From Gnetum montanum (taxonomy: Eukaryota; Streptophyta; Gnetopsida; Gnetales; Gnetaceae), in contig MNCI01009508.1 in assembly GCA_015680685.1 (NCBI GenBank), positions 49,726 to 83,263 of the forward strand: a stretch of 33,538 bases of DNA. The letters run 5' to 3'. Position 1 is the first letter of the stretch; each line of letters opens with the position of its first letter. Positions 30,661 through 33,538 of the stretch are shown here, piece by piece. Both the position numbers and the translations under genes were made by a program. The notes below the pieces were generated by a model, which ran no database searches, was not told the origin of the DNA, and was given only the letters and a program-made list of their open reading frames with translations.

Positions 30661-30762
30661 AAGCTCACACTCCATGGTAGATGTCAGTTCTTCGTAACAA
30701 GATACCTTGAGACTATGACTACACTACCTACTATGCCTATATGTACACCGCATACATCCTAA

Positions 30763-31480
30763 ACTTTCCTTTGTAGTTAACTATGCTCCCTCATTTGGGA
30801 CAGTGCCTTTCTCCATTGCTTGCATTCTATGCATCTTTTGCATTTTTCTTCTGCGTTTTAGCATTCTATTTTAATTTTGCACTATTTAAGTACATATTCA
30901 TGCATTTTCACCCTCATTTTTGCATTTGAAACCTCTACCATCCTCACACCCATGAACACTTTGAACATTGCAAAACACCACGTCCGCCTTTGACATGCAT
31001 TTCGTCATAACACCTGTAAGTTCTAGTTTGATTGACAAGACCATTCTGGGCACCTCGCCTTTGTTCCCAGTAGGCCCTCATGCAGAAGTGAGGTTGAGGC
31101 TATGCGACCATGGACCTCTCAAAGAATCATTCTAGCCTCTAACATTTTCGGTTGCTATAATTTTCTAGCCATTTTTTCCACATCTTTTATACTTAGCCAT
31201 TTTTCTTGCATTTATACACTTAGCCATGTTCTTTAGTAATTGCATACTTAGTCGTTTTCTTGCTATTTAGCATGTAGTCATTTTTTCTTTCTATTTAGCA
31301 TAAGTAACCTTTTGCATTTCCCTTTGCACAATGAACCTCAAGTAGCCTTCAACCTCCACTTTGAGTGTGGTTGTTGTCTAACCCATTCAGCGGGATGTCT
31401 AGATTGTCCTTTGTAGGGCTAGGGGTCTTATCCTGGCATAGAGGTAATGTTTTCGATAGTGCAACCTGCCTTCCAAGGTC
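30763..31480 (+). other. G2 leader, no gene
   Basis: T/C-rich leader with many GCAT and TTTTGCATT words. No ORF of note, and no tRNA primer site recognised. Confidence 0.5.
31165..31302 (+). repeat. Five ~27-bp tandem repeats in the G2 leader
   Basis: Units starting at 31165, 31192, 31219, 31247 and 31275 follow the pattern CTTAGCCATTTTTCTTGCATTTATA with drift; spacing is 27 or 28 bp. Confidence 0.7.
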
Positions 31481-32564
31481 ATGGTGCCCAACGATGAGCA
31501 ATACAACTTTGTTTGCACAAAAATCTAGGAGGGTTTGCCCTTAGACCACTAAGAAATGGAAGCAAAATGTAGTTATGAGCTTATGCATCATAACGAGAGG
31601 GAATGGTTCCCTTCTGATTTTGACTTTATCCCACTCATGGAAGACTACTAGTGGATGTTGGATAACCTTGTCTACAACATGGGCCATGAAGCAGGGAAAA
31701 ACTATGAGGATCCCCTCTAGGAGAAGTTGGATGAGTTTGAGGCTCAATCAAGCATGAGAACATGTTCCATGCCTCATTCTAGCTAACAGCCTTTGCTTTT
31801 GTTCCTCTGCAGTCTTGTAGCCTAACGTCGTCGTCTAGGTCAACACCTGTGGTGGTAACTCACTAGATACAGTAGACACATCATGATGTTGCTTTGCCTT
31901 TTAGTCTTCCCTTTAGCATGCCCTTCACCATCCCTTTACAATCTACGTAACCTTCATAGCTTGTCCAGCCTATTCAGCCCATTTAGCCTATTCAAGTCAT
32001 CCAGCCTTTCGTAGTAGCAACCATTGCACCTACACAATCCTACGTGCACACCATGCATGTTCCTCCCCCGCCATATGCAACTAAAGCATCCTTCATCCCT
32101 CTTGTCATGTTGGCACCCTTTACAATGACCCAACCTACAAACTCGTGATGGGGCCCAAGTGCTATATCTATGGCACAGCCCATGCAATAGGCACCTAGAG
32201 CCAGGTTATGGGCCACCCAACAACCACAGTGGATAACATAATCCATGCAACTCGCTACAAGCACACTCGGCTTGGATCAAACATTTCAGTTAATCCAAAG
32301 CCTTACCAAAGAGGTTAATTAGCTCAAAGCTACCTCCTTTGAAATTTTCCATGTGATGGACTTCTACTAGAACGACCTAATCAATCCTATAGTCCCACCA
32401 TTAGTAATGCCTACTAGGGTCCCACTACATTAGTTCACCAAATAAAACGGTGAAGGGGTCCCTAATTCCCATCTAGTAACCTTCCGGTCAAAATGCCTCC
32501 TACTGTAGGCATGGCCAAACACCATCACTTACATGTTCACCATGTCCCTAATTGACAAGGCACT
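31481..32564 (+). pseudogene. G2 gag, N-terminal half, truncated by C1
   Basis: From ATG 31481 the frame gives MVPNDEQYNFVCTKI, stop, EGLPLDH, stop, EMEAKCSYE and SDFDFIPLMEDY, which lines up with G1 Gag EQYNYICVKIQANLPIGHTE...FVYDIIPLFEPQ. A Pro/Gln/Thr-rich linker follows (HTMHVPPPPYATKASFIP near 32046). The core reads NGEGVPNSHLVTFRSK, AWPNTITYMFTMSLIDKAL, matching G1 NGKGDSNAHLVTFRSE and AWPHAILCVFTMSLTESTL. The frame is then cut by the C1 LTR inside the core domain. Many TAG/TAA stops fall at expected Gln codons. Confidence 0.85.
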
Positions 32565-33499
32565 TAATGAGCGGCGAGGTACCCCTACACTCAACCATAC
32601 GAATATAAGCATTTCAAGCACGATCTGGTTGAATTCCAAGGACTAAGTACTTATGCGCCCTTGTGGAACAAGGATGAGTTGGTTGATCATTGTCTTTCCA
32701 AGCTTACCTGTATTTCACGATTGTATGGTTATGTAAGCTTGAGGCATATGATTTTTATAGCTTTTATGTTTTTATGTCCTACATTAGTAGGGAAGGAGAG
32801 AAGTAACTAAGTAACTAATTTAACTTAACTACTCATTAACTAAGTTCTAACTAATCCTAACACCAGCATCCGTTCCCACTCTCCGTACACATCCTGAACC
32901 AGTGCAACACTGTTGGGATTACTAAACGCTAATCGTTACTAGGTTACCAAGCATTACATGCATGCTCAAAGTGGTCGTTCTTGTGTAATTTAATGATTTA
33001 CTTAATTGATCAAAATGAATTGATGTGCTAATAACAGAAATGTAAAGTGCATAAAATAAAATAAATGTGTAAGAAAAAAAATCTCAAGTGCTATAAGGAT
33101 GAATTGAAGAGCTCATCTTTATTGCCATACACAAGGTGTGCTCAGGTACACAATGCTCGAATAAAGATCCATCCACACTTAGACCTCCTGCTGCCGACAC
33201 TTGGAAAATACTCTAACTTTCAAACAGACTACAAGAGTTTCACTACTTGACTACTAAAAGACTTCTTACCAATTGTGCACCTGGGCACTGTATTATAGAC
33301 TTTGGCGTAACTACTCTAATAATTAGAGTAACCGCTCTAATAATTAGAATAACTGCTAAACCAACTGCTAGAGTAACCACTCTAATAATTAGAATAACTA
33401 CTAGAGTAACCACTAGAGTAACCGCTAGAGTAACCACTCTAATAATTAGAGTAACCACTCTAATAATTAGAGTAACTGCTGGAGTAACCACTCTCATCA
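32565..33499 (-). repeat. C1 3' LTR, minus strand, body off the right edge
   Basis: 935 bp. The plus-strand start TAATGAGCGGCGAGGTACCCC is the inverse of the A-family LTR end (GGGGTACCTCGCCACTCATCA in L0, one G-to-A). It ends CTCTCATCA followed by the inverse PPT. On the minus strand a TATA-like TCTATAATACAG (inverse near 33290-33301) is preceded by an array of palindromes. R/U5 resembles B1. It is inserted in the gag of G2; the left flanking five bases are GCACT. Confidence 0.85.
33305..33494. repeat. U3 array of 17-bp palindromes in the C1 LTR
   Basis: ACTCTAATAATTAGAGT occurs at 33313-33329, 33436-33452 and 33457-33473, with close variants at 33334-33350 and 33379-33395. Half units (CTAGAGTAACC) fill the gaps. 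Each unit is an inverted repeat with 8-bp arms around one base. The array fills most of the U3 upstream of the TATA-like box. Confidence 0.9.
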
Positions 33500-33511
33500 T
33501 ACCCCCATGAC
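33500..33511 (-). other. C1 polypurine tract
   Basis: TACCCCCATGAC is the inverse of GTCATGGGGGTA and abuts the LTR; the following text (inverse CTCAAGGACAAGTTTTCATTTA) matches the A-family sequence before the PPT. The C1 body therefore continues to the right. Confidence 0.8.
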
Positions 33512-33538
33512 TAAATGAAAACTTGTCCTTGAGTTCCT

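Larger units (their letters stand above)
18114..30762 (-). mobile_element. B1: pol-bearing A-family element, minus strand, split by A2
   Basis: From left to right on the plus strand: 3' LTR (18114-18959), PPT, a decayed accessory ORF, a TATA-like internal promoter candidate, conserved non-coding DNA, A2 inserted at 22949-29329, more conserved non-coding DNA, an internal PPT-like motif and the integrase C-terminus. All B1 features read on the minus strand. The integrase is cut near 30762, where G2-type sequence begins; the 5' half (gag, protease, RT) and the 5' LTR are missing. That the LTR with accessory ORF and the integrase segment form one element is inferred from shared orientation and from continuity across A2. 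Confidence 0.7.
30763..32564 (+). mobile_element. G2: plus-strand fragment of a G-family element
   Basis: The leader and the N-terminal half of a gag related to G1, in plus orientation. The 5' border near 30763 is set only by where the B1 integrase stops; no LTR of G1 type is visible, so this element has another LTR or lost it. It is cut on the right by C1 at 32565. Confidence 0.65.

Noticed and set aside
33243-33510. CRISPR-like or satellite array at the right edge, open on both strands
   Set aside because: Units are palindromic, overlapping and without unique spacers of constant length, and they lie inside an LTR U3 with LTR ends and PPT in place.
1-33538. Host genes, tRNA, rRNA or small RNA genes
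   Set aside because: No exon-like conserved protein text, no tRNA cloverleaf with A and B boxes, and no rRNA sequence was seen. This was judged by eye, so a short non-coding RNA could have been missed.

Overview
The window looks like intergenic DNA from a land plant with a large, repeat-rich genome. A gymnosperm or similar is plausible, but the sequence does not prove it. I find no host gene, tRNA, rRNA or CRISPR array. Almost all of it can be explained as old, nested LTR retrotransposons of Ty3/gypsy type from two families. The A family is Athila-like: LTRs of about 850-930 bp running TGATGA...CATCA, a tRNA-Asp type primer site, PPT AGTTGTGGGGGTA. The G family is Tat-like: LTRs of about 2 kb, gag plus protease. 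Every reading frame is broken.

Layout. Positions 1-87 are the end of an A-family LTR (L0) whose body lies to the left. An old A-family element H (plus strand) is the base layer; it survives as 88-267, 9787-10181 and 16374-18113. H is split by L0, by G1 (268-9786, minus strand, duplicated site ACCAC), by A1 (10182-16373, plus, CCAAC) and by B1 (18114 to about 30762, minus). B1 is split by A2 (22949-29329, plus, CCATG). To the right of B1 lies G2, a plus-strand relative of G1 (about 30763-32564). Its gag is cut at 32565 by C1, a minus-strand A-family element that runs off the window.

Coding content. G1 has a long decayed gag and a retropepsin-like protease on the minus strand, but only about 1.9 kb follows before its 3' LTR, so RT, RNase H and integrase are absent. 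A1, A2 and H carry gag joined to long non-coding DNA with no pol. B1 keeps what they lack: the integrase C-terminus (30297-30660) and, before its 3' LTR, a decayed accessory ORF with a long coiled coil (19207-21800). A1, A2 and H therefore look like a gag-only, non-autonomous lineage that could have used enzymes from B1-like relatives.

Most notable: A2 has perfect target-site duplications but two LTRs of different subfamilies. The U3 segments of the A family carry interchangeable repeat modules, including an array of 17-bp palindromes in C1. G1 has a run of GCTAGTTTA units each followed by a different small inverted repeat, a heptapeptide repeat (PFVIKVP) between gag and protease, and a 38-base C tract in one LTR. 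Homologies were judged by eye from the sequence; no alignment or database search was run.
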